A stretch of 64,000 bases of DNA from Pseudomonadota bacterium. Lineage in GTDB: Bacteria; Pseudomonadota; Alphaproteobacteria; Sphingomonadales; Sphingomonadaceae. The stretch covers positions 1 through 64,000 of the forward strand of contig JAJZQN010000013.1 in the NCBI GenBank assembly GCA_021847605.1, given 5' to 3'. Made by a program: the position numbers and the translations under genes. Within the stretch, counting starts at the first letter, position 1, and every line of letters starts with the position of its first letter. Below are positions 7,763 to 16,171 of the stretch, one piece after another. A model generated the notes under the pieces. It made no database searches and was not told the DNA's origin. It was given only the letters and a program-made list of their open reading frames with translations.

Positions 7763-10435
7763 TTACTGGCGCAGCCGTTCGATCGCCTGCGCCAATGCGA
7801 CATAGAGCTTGCCCATGTCGGACGAGAGTAGCGCGACACCCATGGCATTGCCGTCCCGTGCCGACAGAACGATCCGCAACATCGCTTCGAAATCGTGGAT
7901 ATAGCGGTTCACATGGTCGCGGAAATCGGCATCGCTGTCATAATGTAGCGCGATTTCCCGGCTTTCCCCGGCATCCAGCAGCTTGACGGCCCGGCGCGTA
8001 AAGACGCCGCGATCGCCCTTCAGATAAGCGGCCCAGGCGGAATCGGTCACATCGTTGGACAGAATTTTCGCCACATCGATCGCGGTGCTGTTGAGCGATT
8101 CGATCAGCAGCGCGGACCGGCGCGCGAAATGGTCCCGATCACGCACTTCGGCGGCGCGCTCGGCCTCTTCGATCCGTTGTTCCACATTGGCGCTGGTATC
8201 GGCGATGGTCAGCAACTGACGGGTGAGGCGCTCGGATGCCTGATGCGCGGCCTTCACCGCCTCTTCGGCGGCCTTGGCCACCTGTTCGATCTGGGCTGTG
8301 ACCTGTTCGTTCACGGCGCCACGCATCGCTTCTTCGCTGGCGTCAGCCAGTGAACGGGCGGCATCGGGAATGACGCGGCCCAGTGCCTGTCGCGCCCGCT
8401 CGGCGGCCTGATCGGCAGTTTCCTTGACCCGCAGCAAGGCCGTTACCAGCAATGGTCCAGCGCCCTCCGTGATACGCGCGGCGTCCTGATGCGCGCCGTC
8501 GAGTGCAACGCGCAGCCGGTCGACCAGTTCGCGATTGGCCTCCAGCCCGCCCTGTGTGCTTTCCAGCCATTCGGTCAGGCGGCTGCCCTGACCGCGCAAC
8601 AATTCCTCGGCTTCTTCCGCCCGGCCGACAAGTGCCTGTGAGATCGCCTCCAGCCGTTCGATTTCCGGCGCGGTGCTGCCCAGCAGACCTCGGCTCCGTT
8701 CCAGCCGCCCGTCGAACCGTTCGAGTGCGGCGGGATAGGTTTCGTCCAGTTCGCGGACGCTCGAATCCAGTGCGACGAGCAAAGTCTCGGCCGAACCGAT
8801 GAGCTTTTCCGCCGTCAGTCCGCCCGCGCCCAACGCGCCATCGATCCGTTGTGTCTCCACGGTCAGGCGCATCAACGCCGCCGTCAGTCGCTCGGTCCGC
8901 GCCATGGCGTCCTGCTCCAGCCCCGCGAAACGATGTTCGGTGGCATCGATCGTGTCATTGAGGCCCGCATGCAGCCCCGTCATCAACGTGCGCTGCCCTT
9001 CGACCAGTTCAGCAATCTGATGCAGGCGATTTTCGACGTCGCCGATCGAGTCTGACAGGCCCGCGACGGTTTCCACGCCGATCCGGTCCAGCGTATCGCG
9101 CGACCGGGCGATCAGGGCATCGAGCATGTCGGACTGACTGGCCAGTCGGCCTTCCGTCACCGTCAGTGCGTCGCGCGCGCGTGTCAGGCCATCGTCCAGC
9201 TTATGGCGCAGGCGATGCTCGATGGCGTCCATGTCCTTGGCGAGCGTAGACAGCGCATTTTCGCTGGCATTTTCGATACCTGCCTGCGCGGCGGCGACCA
9301 GTGACTGCAATGTGTCACCACGGCGGGCGATACCCGCGTCGGTTTCGCCCAGCGTATCCCGCACGCGCGCCAGCGCCGTTTCCAGCCGGTCGCGCAACTG
9401 CGCCTGCGCCAGGTCGAGATCGTCGACCAGCGTTGCGCGCATTGCCGCGCTGGTGGATGTGATGCCGGCACGGGCATTGTCGGCGAGGGCCGACAGCGCA
9501 TTGGCATGTCCGTCGATCTGTTCGCGGCTGCTGTCCATTGCCTGTCGTGCGCTCTGCGCCGACGCTTCGATCCGGGCCGATGCGATTTCGGCAAGGCCGT
9601 TGACCTCGTCCGTCGCCGCGCGGGTCTGTTCCTGCAACTGGCCAAGCTGGCTGGACAGGCTTTTCGTCGCGGACAGGGTGCGGGTTCGTGCTTCGTCGGA
9701 CAATTCGCTCAGCGCGTGGAGGCGCGCTTCCAGCGTATCGATCCGTTCCGCCAGAGAGTGGCCATTGTCCATGATCTGCGCGGCCATGCGCCCGGTGCGA
9801 TCTTCCAGTTCCGGGATCGAACCGATCAGCTTATCCATCTGCGCGACCAATGCCATACCAGCCCGCTCAGCGGCCTCAGCCCGATCGACAGTCGATTGCG
9901 CTCGCCCGGCGATCAACTCGGCCGATGCTTCCATATTGCTGCTGGCGGCGGCACCATAGCTGTCTAGCAATTCGGCCTGATCCTGCATCGTCTGTCGCGC
10001 GGACTCGAGTTGGGTCGCGATACGGCCCAGTCGCAGTTCCAGCAGATCCGCCTCTGTCCTCAGCGCGCGCGCGGTGTCGAGATAGCGACGTGATTCCGCA
10101 CGGCTGTTCCGCACCAGCAGCAGATAGGCGACGCCGATCAGGGTAAGGGGGGTAAGCAGGGTTGCGATGGCGCCCGCCCAGGAAGCTGGCCCTGCGGCCA
10201 ACGTGCCGGACGCGATCATGGCCCAACCGACAAAGCCGGTCCAGCCAAGCGCTACGACGATCAGCGCGATCCGCACGCGCTTGATCCAAGCATCGCCCTT
10301 GCCGGCCTCTTCTAGGTCCGCCTCGATGTTCAAAACTGCCTGATTCAAAAGCAGTATATCTTCCGCTGACGCCTGTTTCCCGGGCGCGTCGGTGTCTTCG
10401 CGCCAGAACTCGACGATGGTGCTTCCCCCTGTCAT
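7763..10435 (-). CDS. TipN-like membrane-anchored coiled-coil protein
   Basis: The 890-residue protein has a cytoplasmic N terminus of about 50 residues and two membrane helices (about 55-77 and 86-108). More than 600 residues of heptad-like, Ala/Glu/Arg-rich coiled coil follow. A distinct C-terminal globular part begins around LNSTAIDVAKILSNDVTDSAW and ends with LLSSDMGKLYVALAQAIERL. This size and architecture match Caulobacter TipN, a polar landmark that marks the new pole and orients division and flagellum placement. I infer a TipN-type polarity factor. A generic membrane coiled-coil protein (apolipoprotein-like) is the alternative. It is divergent from the Hpt-like gene across an 81-base intergenic region carrying an inverted repeat. 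Confidence 0.6.
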   Translation of the reverse strand: MTGGSTIVEFWREDTDAPGKQASAEDILLLNQAVLNIEADLEEAGKGDAWIKRVRIALIVVALGWTGFVGWAMIASGTLAAGPASWAGAIATLLTPLTLIGVAYLLLVRNSRAESRRYLDTARALRTEADLLELRLGRIATQLESARQTMQDQAELLDSYGAAASSNMEASAELIAGRAQSTVDRAEAAERAGMALVAQMDKLIGSIPELEDRTGRMAAQIMDNGHSLAERIDTLEARLHALSELSDEARTRTLSATKSLSSQLGQLQEQTRAATDEVNGLAEIASARIEASAQSARQAMDSSREQIDGHANALSALADNARAGITSTSAAMRATLVDDLDLAQAQLRDRLETALARVRDTLGETDAGIARRGDTLQSLVAAAQAGIENASENALSTLAKDMDAIEHRLRHKLDDGLTRARDALTVTEGRLASQSDMLDALIARSRDTLDRIGVETVAGLSDSIGDVENRLHQIAELVEGQRTLMTGLHAGLNDTIDATEHRFAGLEQDAMARTERLTAALMRLTVETQRIDGALGAGGLTAEKLIGSAETLLVALDSSVRELDETYPAALERFDGRLERSRGLLGSTAPEIERLEAISQALVGRAEEAEELLRGQGSRLTEWLESTQGGLEANRELVDRLRVALDGAHQDAARITEGAGPLLVTALLRVKETADQAAERARQALGRVIPDAARSLADASEEAMRGAVNEQVTAQIEQVAKAAEEAVKAAHQASERLTRQLLTIADTSANVEQRIEEAERAAEVRDRDHFARRSALLIESLNSTAIDVAKILSNDVTDSAWAAYLKGDRGVFTRRAVKLLDAGESREIALHYDSDADFRDHVNRYIHDFEAMLRIVLSARDGNAMGVALLSSDMGKLYVALAQAIERLRQ

Positions 10436-10475
10436 GCGATCATCCTAGCATCTTTTCGCGCGGCTGGAACGCCCC

Positions 10476-10493
10476 CGTTACCAAAACTTAACG
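10476..10493. promoter_or_regulatory. Inverted repeat with CtrA-like half-site in a divergent promoter
   Basis: Between the TipN-like gene and the Hpt-like gene is CGTTA, seven bases, then TTAACG, an inverted repeat at 10476-10493. Read as a CtrA box (consensus TTAA-N7-TTAAC), the right half TTAAC matches exactly at the right spacing, while the left half (GTTA) has two mismatches. Its position could serve either gene. This is a weak inference from the sequence alone. Confidence 0.3.
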
Positions 10494-10516
10494 CAAGCCC
10501 GATAGCACCCGTCGCT

Positions 10517-10819
10517 ATGTCCTATGATCCTGGCGCCCTCCACGCCGCTCTTGCGGCCGCTGTCGGTGACGACAGCGCATTGATCGCCGATCTGCGCATC
10601 GCCTTCATCGAAAGCGCGTCGCGCCAGCTCGACCTGATGGGGCGGGCGCGGTGCGACGCCAACTGGCAACTTGCGGCCTGGCGCCTCAAAGGGCTGGCGG
10701 CGAGCTTTGGCGTCACCGCGCTGATGGCTTTGTCTGATGAAGCTGCGCGTTCGGTGCCCGGCGATCCGCGCATCATGCGGCAATTGCGCATGGCCATCGC
10801 CGCGCTTGAACAGGACTGA
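10517..10819 (+). CDS. Hpt-domain-like protein lacking the phospho-histidine
   Basis: The 100-residue product has the length and helical pattern of a single histidine phosphotransfer domain. The region around residues 53-65 reads AAWRLKGLAASFG, clearly the Hpt motif H-x-L-K-G-x-[AS]-x-x-x-G, but the phospho-accepting His is Trp55. The supporting Lys58 and Gly59 are kept. It therefore probably cannot carry a phosphoryl group and may act as a binding or docking module. The ATG follows the divergent promoter shared with the TipN-like gene. The next gene starts 88 bases downstream on the same strand. Confidence 0.7.
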   Translation: MSYDPGALHAALAAAVGDDSALIADLRIAFIESASRQLDLMGRARCDANWQLAAWRLKGLAASFGVTALMALSDEAARSVPGDPRIMRQLRMAIAALEQD

Positions 10820-10907
10820 ATTTCGCGTCTGTCGGCTCGACTTGCGTTGAACCGTTCATCTTGCGAAAAGACCGGCCTTATCAAAATCGGGTCGATTGCA
10901 TCGCATT

Positions 10908-12074
10908 ATGAGTTTTGCCGCCATTCTGAGCGCCAGCCGGGCATCGGCCGATTCGCCGGCCGGCCTGCGGGCCAGCCTGCATTTTGCGGGGCAGACGCTG
11001 ATCGAATATCAGGCGCGTCAGGCCGCTCGTGCGGGGGCAGACCGCATTCTCATCATGGTCAGCGTCATTACGCCTGCATTGTCGCAGGCCGTCGACCGGC
11101 TGAGTGCAGACGGTATCGCCGTCGCCCTGATCCGCGACATGGTTTCCATGGTGCGTGATGCGCCGCGCGATTGCGACATATTGCTGGTGGCGGACGGCGC
11201 GATTATCGCGCAATCCCATTATGATGCCATCGGTGCGATGCAGGGCGATGCATTGCTGGTGACGGACGATAGCCGTGCCAGCGCGCCGTTCGAGCGGATC
11301 GATTCAGGGCAGCGTTGGGCAGGGCTGGCCCGGATCACGCCCGCCCTGTTGTTCGGTACGCTCGACATGATCGGTGACTGGGATCTGGCGCTGACCCTGG
11401 TGCGATCCGCCGTGCAAAAGGGTGCCCTGCGCATTACCGTGCCACAGGACGACCTGATGGAGGGGCGCGTCGCTCTGGTCGATGGACAGCAGCAGGCTGA
11501 TCTGGTCGCCCAGTCGGTGACGGCTGCCGGTGCCCATCGCCTGGCGGCGCGCGGCGGCGTGGAACATCATCTGCTCGCGCCGATCGCGCGGATGGTCAGC
11601 CCGGCCTTGATGCGGATGCAGGTGCCCGCGCTTCAGGTGCGAATCGCTGCTGCTGCGCTTGCCGCCATCGCTCTGGTGCCGATCGAACTGCAATGGATCG
11701 TGACAGGTTTCTGTCTGGCGCTGGTTGCGTTGATGCTGGCAGAAATATCCGATCGGCTGGACGAACTGGCGTTGAGGCCGCCGCCGTCTGGATGGCTGGC
11801 ATTTCTGACCCCGGGCCTGGCCTTGTTGGGTATGATATTGGCGGCGGCGACCCCGCTCGCTGTCGATCTGGCCCTGATGCTTGCCATATTGCTGGTGGCG
11901 GACCGCTGGCGGCGGTCCGGTGGTGCGCGGCCATGGATGATTTTGACGCCGGGTACGGTCCTTCTCCTCCTGATTGTCGCAGGGGCGACAGGGTTCCTGC
12001 TGGCGGGGTTCCGCATCGCCATGATTGCTGCCATCGCGTCGGTTGGCGCGGTGATTTTGCGTCCACGAACCTGA
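10908..12074 (+). CDS. Nucleotidyltransferase-like/CDP-alcohol phosphatidyltransferase-like membrane protein, apparently degenerate
   Basis: The N-terminal ~210 residues look like a GT-A nucleotidyltransferase fold: FAAILSAS, then FAGQTLIEYQARQAARAGADRI and CDILLVADGAII. The Gly-rich and Pro-Lys-Pro loops expected of active enzymes are missing. The C-terminal ~170 residues have about five membrane helices preceded by HHLLAPIARMVSPALMRMQV. This arrangement resembles fused inositol-phosphate cytidylyltransferase/CDP-alcohol phosphatidyltransferases. The D-x2-D-G-x2-A-R metal motif is not present; only ISDRLDELAL is seen near where it should be. I infer a non-catalytic relative, possibly a scaffold. 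A TTG at 10896 is an alternative start, but ATG 10908 gives the cleaner N terminus. Confidence 0.5.
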   Translation: MSFAAILSASRASADSPAGLRASLHFAGQTLIEYQARQAARAGADRILIMVSVITPALSQAVDRLSADGIAVALIRDMVSMVRDAPRDCDILLVADGAIIAQSHYDAIGAMQGDALLVTDDSRASAPFERIDSGQRWAGLARITPALLFGTLDMIGDWDLALTLVRSAVQKGALRITVPQDDLMEGRVALVDGQQQADLVAQSVTAAGAHRLAARGGVEHHLLAPIARMVSPALMRMQVPALQVRIAAAALAAIALVPIELQWIVTGFCLALVALMLAEISDRLDELALRPPPSGWLAFLTPGLALLGMILAAATPLAVDLALMLAILLVADRWRRSGGARPWMILTPGTVLLLLIVAGATGFLLAGFRIAMIAAIASVGAVILRPRT

Positions 12075-12091
12075 ACAATTTCTCGTCAGGG

Positions 12092-12107
12092 TTTAGTGCA
12101 TTTTAAC
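12092..12107 (+). promoter_or_regulatory. Candidate CtrA-like box upstream of DUF2336 gene
   Basis: The sequence TTTA, seven bases, TTAAC matches the CtrA consensus TTAA-N7-TTAAC with one mismatch. It sits about 12 bases before the ATG of the DUF2336-like gene and after the preceding gene's stop. If CtrA binds here, the position would favour repression or a promoter-overlapping role. No footprint or conservation data were available, so this is a motif match only. Confidence 0.35.
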
Positions 12108-12118
12108 GACGTGCGATT

Positions 12119-13213
12119 ATGCTGCATCGCATGAACGCCTTTTGGTCCCTTGCCGGAACGACGATGGCGGACGGCTGGCCAATGGCGCAAGTCATGGCGG
12201 GCACGTCTGCTGTGCCGGTCAGTCATGCCATCGATCTGGCGTTTCTTTTCCCGGACGACGGCCAGGATCGGCATGATGCGCTGATCGCGGAGACACGTCG
12301 TCATCTGGGTGGATGCGTCCATGCGATAGAGATGGCTCTTCGCCTTTCGCTGGCCCATGACGCCACTATTGCGGCTGCACTCGACAGAGCGCCGGACCCG
12401 CTATGCTGGCCGATGATTTGCGCCCGGCCAACGTTGCTGGCGCCTGGCCTGCTGGCCCATATGCGGATGCGCGCGGGCATGAGCCTGTTGCTGCGTCCAG
12501 CCGGACAGCCGGACATCGAACGGGCGGAAGAGGGCGAAACGCTGCTGCGCGCCGATGATGCCACGATCGGAGAATGCCTGTCGGCGCTGATGCTGGCACA
12601 GATGCGCTGGATAGCGCCGGGCGGGGAGGATCATCCGATGCGCCCCGATTTGCCGGCCGAATATTATTCAGACCTGCTGTGGAGCGTCGCTGCCTGCCTC
12701 GCGATGGTGGTCCAGCGTGGTTCAGCGGAACCGGACGATCAAATCCCGGCCGCCTTTGAACGGTCGGGCTGGGCGCTTCTGGCCGATCACGATGAAAATA
12801 TCGGCCCGATCGCCGAAGCAGAACGGCTTGTGCGGCGCCTGGGTGAGCGGGCCGATGCACCCGAATTGCTGGGTGGCGTGCTGGACCAGCGACAATTTCT
12901 GCTGTTTGCCGCGCTTACGGCCCGGCATTTGCGGCTGGGTGCGGCGCAGGTGGCCGAACTGCTGGTCAGCGGCCAGCCGGCGCAACTGGCTGCGCTTTGT
13001 TGCGCGCTGGGCGGCTCGGGCGATGATTTTCGCCACCTGTTGCTGGCGCTGCAACCGGCGCGACCATCGCTGAGCGATGCGGCAATCGTGTCGGCGACCG
13101 ATGGCTTTCGCGCGCTCACGCAGGAACAGGCGCAGGCAGGCATCGCATTATTGCGAACCCCGGCACCGTTCCGGGCAAAGCTCCATCATCTGATGCAGGT
13201 GATGCCGGCGTGA
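12119..13213 (+). CDS. DUF2336-like protein
   Basis: This soluble, helix-rich 364-residue protein has no membrane segment. The section from about residue 35 (AIDLAFLFPDDGQDRHDALIAETRRHL) through IEMALRLSLAHD resembles the start of DUF2336 domains of alphaproteobacteria, a helical family of unknown function. The C-terminal half repeats leucine-rich helices (RQFLLFAALTARHLRLGAAQ). I see no catalytic signature. ATG 12131 is an alternative start four codons in, since neither has a strong ribosome-binding site. Its stop overlaps the GTG start of the histidine kinase-like gene by four bases (GTGA), so the two are probably translated together and may act together. Confidence 0.55.
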   Translation: MLHRMNAFWSLAGTTMADGWPMAQVMAGTSAVPVSHAIDLAFLFPDDGQDRHDALIAETRRHLGGCVHAIEMALRLSLAHDATIAAALDRAPDPLCWPMICARPTLLAPGLLAHMRMRAGMSLLLRPAGQPDIERAEEGETLLRADDATIGECLSALMLAQMRWIAPGGEDHPMRPDLPAEYYSDLLWSVAACLAMVVQRGSAEPDDQIPAAFERSGWALLADHDENIGPIAEAERLVRRLGERADAPELLGGVLDQRQFLLFAALTARHLRLGAAQVAELLVSGQPAQLAALCCALGGSGDDFRHLLLALQPARPSLSDAAIVSATDGFRALTQEQAQAGIALLRTPAPFRAKLHHLMQVMPA

Positions 13214-14589
13214 ATATCCCTGCGCATCCGGCGATCATTCGGGCATCCGTGTCAGTAGACGGACTGTTGCTGAGCGCCGATGCGCCGTTGCTCGCGCTCC
13301 AGCGGGAGGCTGGCGGCGATCTGGGGCAGGTGCTGGCGATACCGCAACTGGCTTCGATCGCTCGCCTGTGTCGGCGTCTGGGCGTTACGGTGTCGCGCCC
13401 GGTAACGGCTGCGGCCGATCGCGGCGACATCGACATGTGGGTCCGCGCTCATCCCGAAAAGGATGGCACAATGCTGTCGATTGTCGACTGGCGTGAGCAT
13501 CCATCGCTTGTCCGCACGGACGAACCGCGCCGCGCTGCCGATCTCGCAGCTCTTGCCGAGGGGTGGACATGGCAGATCGACATGCAGCTTCAGTTTCAGC
13601 TCGTTCTGGAGGGCGGCGGCGCGCATGGGGCTTTTCCGCCCGATCCGCCGGTGCCGGGCCATTGGTTTTCCGCCTATTTCCAACTTCAACCTGATGAAGA
13701 AGGCGATATGGCGATGTTGCGTGGGCTTGCCCAGCGGCGCGCCTTTCGGGGACAGCGCGCGGCCCTGACCGCTGATTCGGCCCGCCTGTTCGAACTGTCG
13801 GGTTTTCCGTTGTTCGATCTCGCCGGGCAATTGACCGGCTATCGGGGCAGCGCCTTTCCTGTCGAGCGCGGGGTGTTTGCCCCTGCCGTCGAAGATGCAC
13901 CGGCACTGGCGATTTACCCTGAGGAGTTTGGTCGCCGGCTTGATCGCTCCCTGCGCCGACCGCTGGGGCGAATTATCGCCAATGCCGATACGATCAGCGC
14001 CCAGTTGGAAGGGCCGCTGCGTCCCGACTATGCCGGCTACGCACAGGATATCGCGTCGGCCGGGCGTCACCTGATGGCGCTCATCGACGATCTCGCCGAT
14101 CTTCAGGCCATCGATCGCGCCGATTTCAAGGTCATTTCCGAAGAGGTCGATCTGGCCGATCTGGGGCGCCGCGCGGCCGGCCTGCTTTCCGTCAAGGCTC
14201 TGGATAAGGGCATGCGGATCATAGCGCCGCATCCCGACGACAGCGTGATGGCCACCGGCGAATTTCGCCGCGTGCTGCAAATCCTCGTCAACCTGATCGG
14301 CAATGCCGTGCGCTATGCCCCTGATGGCAGCGAAATTCTTGTCGTGACCGAACATGATGGCGGTGGTCAGGCGATCATCATGGTCATCGATCAGGGGCCG
14401 GGCATAGCCGTCGCGGAACGGGAGCGTATTTTCGACAAGTTCGAACGGTTGGGGCGCGACGACAGCGGTGGCAGCGGCCTTGGCCTTTATATATCCCGCC
14501 GCCTTGCTCGCGCGATGAAGGGCGATATTCGCATCGGCGGCGGACCGGGCGAGGGCGCCCGTTTCATATTGGCGCTTCCCGCGCTCTGA
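13210..14589 (+). CDS. PAS-containing histidine kinase homologue lacking the H-box histidine
   Basis: The 459-residue protein has a PAS-like region (FELSGFPLFDLAGQLTGYRG), a dimerisation helix pair and an HATPase_c domain. The N box NLIGNAVRYA, G1 DQGPGIA and G2 GSGLGLYISRRLA are intact, so ATP binding should be preserved. The H-box reads LDRSLRRPLGRII (residues 244-256). Aligned to S-H-E-L-R-T-P-L, the phospho-accepting His is Arg246 and the following Glu is Ser247. Autophosphorylation at the usual site is therefore impossible, recalling Caulobacter DivL, where Tyr replaces His. It has no membrane segment. The GTG start overlaps the DUF2336 stop. Alternatively it may be an ATPase-like regulator of another kinase. 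Confidence 0.8.
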   Translation: MNIPAHPAIIRASVSVDGLLLSADAPLLALQREAGGDLGQVLAIPQLASIARLCRRLGVTVSRPVTAAADRGDIDMWVRAHPEKDGTMLSIVDWREHPSLVRTDEPRRAADLAALAEGWTWQIDMQLQFQLVLEGGGAHGAFPPDPPVPGHWFSAYFQLQPDEEGDMAMLRGLAQRRAFRGQRAALTADSARLFELSGFPLFDLAGQLTGYRGSAFPVERGVFAPAVEDAPALAIYPEEFGRRLDRSLRRPLGRIIANADTISAQLEGPLRPDYAGYAQDIASAGRHLMALIDDLADLQAIDRADFKVISEEVDLADLGRRAAGLLSVKALDKGMRIIAPHPDDSVMATGEFRRVLQILVNLIGNAVRYAPDGSEILVVTEHDGGGQAIIMVIDQGPGIAVAERERIFDKFERLGRDDSGGSGLGLYISRRLARAMKGDIRIGGGPGEGARFILALPAL

Positions 14590-14627
14590 ACTGGCGGCAG
14601 GCGGTATCAGCGGCTATCCTGCCGGTC

Positions 14628-15329
14628 ATGCCTGACGACATACGCAATATCGTGATCCTTACCGGCGCCGGAATATCCGCCGAATCCGGCCTTGCCACCT
14701 TTCGCGGACCCGATGGTCTGTGGGAGGGGCATCGGGTGGAGGATGTCTGTACGCCGCAAGCGTTGGAACGCGACCCTGTGCTGGTGCATCGTTTCTATGA
14801 CGAGCGTCGGGCGAAGCTGGCCGATGTGTCGCCTAATCCGGCGCATGAGGCGCTGGCCGCGCTGGATGCTGCATGGCTCGGCGATTTGCTGATCGTGACG
14901 CAGAATGTCGATGATCTGCATGAACGAGCGGGGGCGAAACGGCTGATCCATATGCATGGCGAATTGCAATCCGCTCTATGTGCGAGATGCGGCCGTGCCG
15001 TTCGGTGGGAAGCCGCCTTGCCGCCTTCCGCCATCTGTGCCGGCTGTGGATCGGCCAGTTTGCGGCCCGATATCGTCTTCTTTGGCGAAATGCCCTATCG
15101 CATGGATGAGATTGACGAAGCGCTGGCCCGTGCCGACCTGTTCGTGTCGGTCGGCACGTCCGGCGCGGTTTATCCTGCCGCTGGCTATGTCCAGACTGCC
15201 CGCCATTATGGCGCACGCACTATCGAACTGAACCTCGATCCATCGGCCGGCAGTTTCTATTTCGAGGAAACCCGGCTTGGCCCGGCCAGCCTGCTGGTTC
15301 CCGAACTGGTTCAGCAACTCCTGTCCTGA
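14628..15329 (+). CDS. cobB: NAD-dependent protein deacylase, sirtuin class III (Sirt5-like)
   Basis: Sirtuins remove acyl groups from lysine using NAD+, releasing nicotinamide and O-acyl-ADP-ribose. The 233-residue protein has the NAD motif TGAGISAESGLATFR, TQNVDDLHERAGA, the catalytic HMHGEL, and two Cys pairs (CARCG, CAGC) that bind zinc. Residues Tyr57 and Arg60 in FYDERR correspond to the acyl-pocket Tyr/Arg of Sirt5 and E. coli CobB. These residues accommodate negatively charged acyl groups, so desuccinylase activity besides deacetylation is likely. It starts 38 bases after the kinase-like gene and may belong to the same transcript. Confidence 0.93.
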   Translation: MPDDIRNIVILTGAGISAESGLATFRGPDGLWEGHRVEDVCTPQALERDPVLVHRFYDERRAKLADVSPNPAHEALAALDAAWLGDLLIVTQNVDDLHERAGAKRLIHMHGELQSALCARCGRAVRWEAALPPSAICAGCGSASLRPDIVFFGEMPYRMDEIDEALARADLFVSVGTSGAVYPAAGYVQTARHYGARTIELNLDPSAGSFYFEETRLGPASLLVPELVQQLLS

Positions 15330-15418
15330 CAGACCAATAAAGCGCGCTGCCCCTCTCGCATTACCCTTATCCTGGTGTATAGCGCGGCCTTTCCCCAATC
15401 CCGTACGCGGAGCGAAAT

Positions 15419-16171
15419 GTGATTACTGTCCAGCGGGTGGCAAAGGCCGCCGGCAAGCATCTGACCAAGGCGGCGCTGCGCGTGCGCAAAGCGATGGGTG
15501 CGCGTCGGATACGCTATTGCCCGGCCTGTGGAACGGCGGTCGTTGGTTTCTATCGCTATGGCGACAATGGCGAATGGGGTTGCCCCGAATGCAATGCCAG
15601 CCCGCGTGAGCGGTTGATGAACTGGCTGATCGGCGAGGGGCAATTGTCTGTGCCGACCGATGGGGCGGTGCTGCACATGGCCCCCAATGAGGCGAGCCTG
15701 GTCAAACGCTTCTCGCAGGTTGCGGATTATGTGCCGGCTGATCTGGACCCGGCCCGCTACACCGTGCCGGCTATGCAGCGCGTGGATCTGATGGCGCTCG
15801 CGGATGAAGGGCGTTTCGACCTTTTCTACGCCAGCCATGTCATGGAGCATGTCCCCGACGATGCGGCGGTGTTGCGCAATATCTATCGCGCGCTCAAGCC
15901 GGGTGGCGAAGCATGGCTGATCGTGCCCCTGTGGGACAAGCCGACCGAGGATGGCAGTTTCGACATGCCCCCGCGCGAGCGCGAACGCAGGTTCGGCCAG
16001 TGGGACCATGTGCGCCAATATGGGTTGGATTTCGCCGACCGTATCCGTGCGGCAGGCTTTGATCTGGAAGAGATAGATGCGGCATCGGTCGATCCCGATG
16101 TCCGTCATTTTCAGGCGCTCGACGATCGACTATTTCGCGCCCGCAAGCCGGACGGAGCCGCCGCCCGGTGA
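15419..16171 (+). CDS. Class I SAM-dependent methyltransferase with N-terminal zinc ribbon
   Basis: The 250-residue protein begins with a basic stretch, then two CxxC pairs (CPACG and CPECN, about 25 residues apart) forming a probable zinc ribbon. A methyltransferase-11-like domain follows with FDLFYASHVMEHVPDDAAVLR and RALKPGGEAWLIVPL, motifs of the SAM-binding fold. Such proteins are common in glycan loci, where they methylate sugars or lipid-linked intermediates; the substrate here is unknown. It starts with GTG at 15419 after an 89-base gap from the sirtuin gene and overlaps the flippase gene by four bases, making it the first gene of a five-gene overlapping cluster. Confidence 0.8.
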   Translation: MITVQRVAKAAGKHLTKAALRVRKAMGARRIRYCPACGTAVVGFYRYGDNGEWGCPECNASPRERLMNWLIGEGQLSVPTDGAVLHMAPNEASLVKRFSQVADYVPADLDPARYTVPAMQRVDLMALADEGRFDLFYASHVMEHVPDDAAVLRNIYRALKPGGEAWLIVPLWDKPTEDGSFDMPPRERERRFGQWDHVRQYGLDFADRIRAAGFDLEEIDAASVDPDVRHFQALDDRLFRARKPDGAAAR

